From: Actinocrispum wychmicini
GTDB taxonomy: Bacteria > Actinomycetota > Actinomycetes > Mycobacteriales > Pseudonocardiaceae
Assembly: GCF_004345645.1 (NCBI RefSeq)
Contig: NZ_SLWS01000011.1
Location: 124,001 to 188,000 of the forward strand
DNA length: 64,000 bases
Direction: 5' to 3'
Program-made: the position numbers and the translations under genes
Notes under the pieces: generated by a model
The model's input: the letters and a program-made list of their open reading frames with translations, nothing else
Told to the model about the DNA's origin: nothing
Database searches by the model: none
Shown here: one piece after another, positions 63,790-64,000 of the stretch
How positions within the stretch are numbered: the first letter of the stretch is position 1
How the letters are laid out: each line of letters opens with the position of its first letter

Positions 63790-64000
63790 TCGCCAAGCAC
63801 CGACGGGAAGGCCGGGGGCAGGTCGTCCAGCAGGTCGATCCCTGCACCCCACTTGCTCTTGTGCTCCAGGTCCTCCTCGCGGTTGGCGCCGGCGGCACCC
63901 GGCGGGTAGCACGCCGAACTCTGTGCCCCACTCCGTGTCCCGGCCACCGCGCGGTACCCGGCGGCGCCCTCTGGACCCACCACACCGACGCCACTGCCAG
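63786..64000 (-). CDS. PPE-like protein, C-terminal end (5' part beyond the window)
   Basis: The open frame runs to the right edge with no stop. The visible 71 residues are Gly/Ala-rich then end REEDLEHKSKWGAGIDLLDD and a short Pro-rich tail, the usual C-terminus of actinobacterial PPE-domain proteins in ESX clusters (..EEDxEHx...). The PPE N-terminus is not visible, so the call rests on the tail and the context. Confidence 0.6.
   Translation of the reverse strand, partial: GSGVGVVGPEGAAGYRAVAGTRSGAQSSACYPPGAAGANREEDLEHKSKWGAGIDLLDDLPPAFPSVLGE

Overview
The window is GC-rich actinobacterial DNA. GTG starts, four-base ATGA/GTGA overlaps between consecutive genes, a WhiB regulator and an ESX-type (type VII) secretion accessory cluster point to Actinomycetota, most likely a Pseudonocardiales-like soil actinomycete; the order and family are inference. 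I saw no rRNA, tRNA, CRISPR array or intact insertion sequence.

Region A (2-21724, all + strand) is a large signalling and protease island. A tightly overlapping operon (2-10749) encodes coiled-coil and four-TM membrane proteins, an OmpA-like lipoprotein, a membrane Ser/Thr kinase, a two-domain AAA+ ATPase with a dead first domain and a Clp-type second domain, a zinc-ribbon/FHA protein and an NrdG-like radical-SAM enzyme. After a 194-bp gap come a sigma-region-2-like protein, a CHAT-type cysteine protease, a helical repeat partner, a large ATP-binding LuxR regulator and a caspase-like protease that ends in a three-copy, ten-residue repeat.

Region B (21776-33285) is mostly ordinary: a GNAT-RidA fusion, a PLP decarboxylase, a dead cytochrome P450, two secreted tripeptidyl-aminopeptidase-type hydrolases (one has lost its catalytic triad and sits beside a TetR gene with an operator cluster), a methyltransferase, an NTF2-like protein, a TfoX-like protein, Ppx/GppA, WhiB, an epimerase and an SPFH protein.

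Region C (33298-51880, all - strand) is a second island in which nearly every junction is a stop/start overlap. In transcription order it holds a secreted/membrane vWA protein, a tubulin-like GTPase, a multi-TM protein, a tail-anchored pseudokinase, a TRAFAC-type GTPase, a GAP1-like protein carrying a SLATT-type 2-TM module, a TIR protein, a MoxR AAA+ ATPase, a divergent vWA-like protein and an STAND-like protein without a P-loop that ends in TPRs. This matches the grammar of the NTPase-thresholded conflict systems of multicellular bacteria (MoxR-vWA, GTPase-GAP1, proteolytic cascades); that comparison is from memory, not from a search. A SLOG nucleotide-sensor gene is divergent from it.

Region D (52.7-55.5 kb) is a graveyard: remnants of STAND and nSTAND1 NTPases, a LuxR regulator and a VOC protein, among a few small intact ORFs including a glycine-rich secreted peptide.

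Region E (55466-64000) has a RibD-type reductase, a large secreted NIDO/thrombospondin-repeat protein and an ESX-associated cluster (EspG, EspC-like, WXG-like, PPE-like C-terminus) with an AraC-type regulator. Within it a small coupled ORF is interrupted by an in-frame TGA.

The two best candidates for new biology are Region A (kinase, FHA, AAA+, radical SAM and caspase/CHAT together) and Region C (GTPase, tubulin, pseudokinase, TIR and SLATT together).
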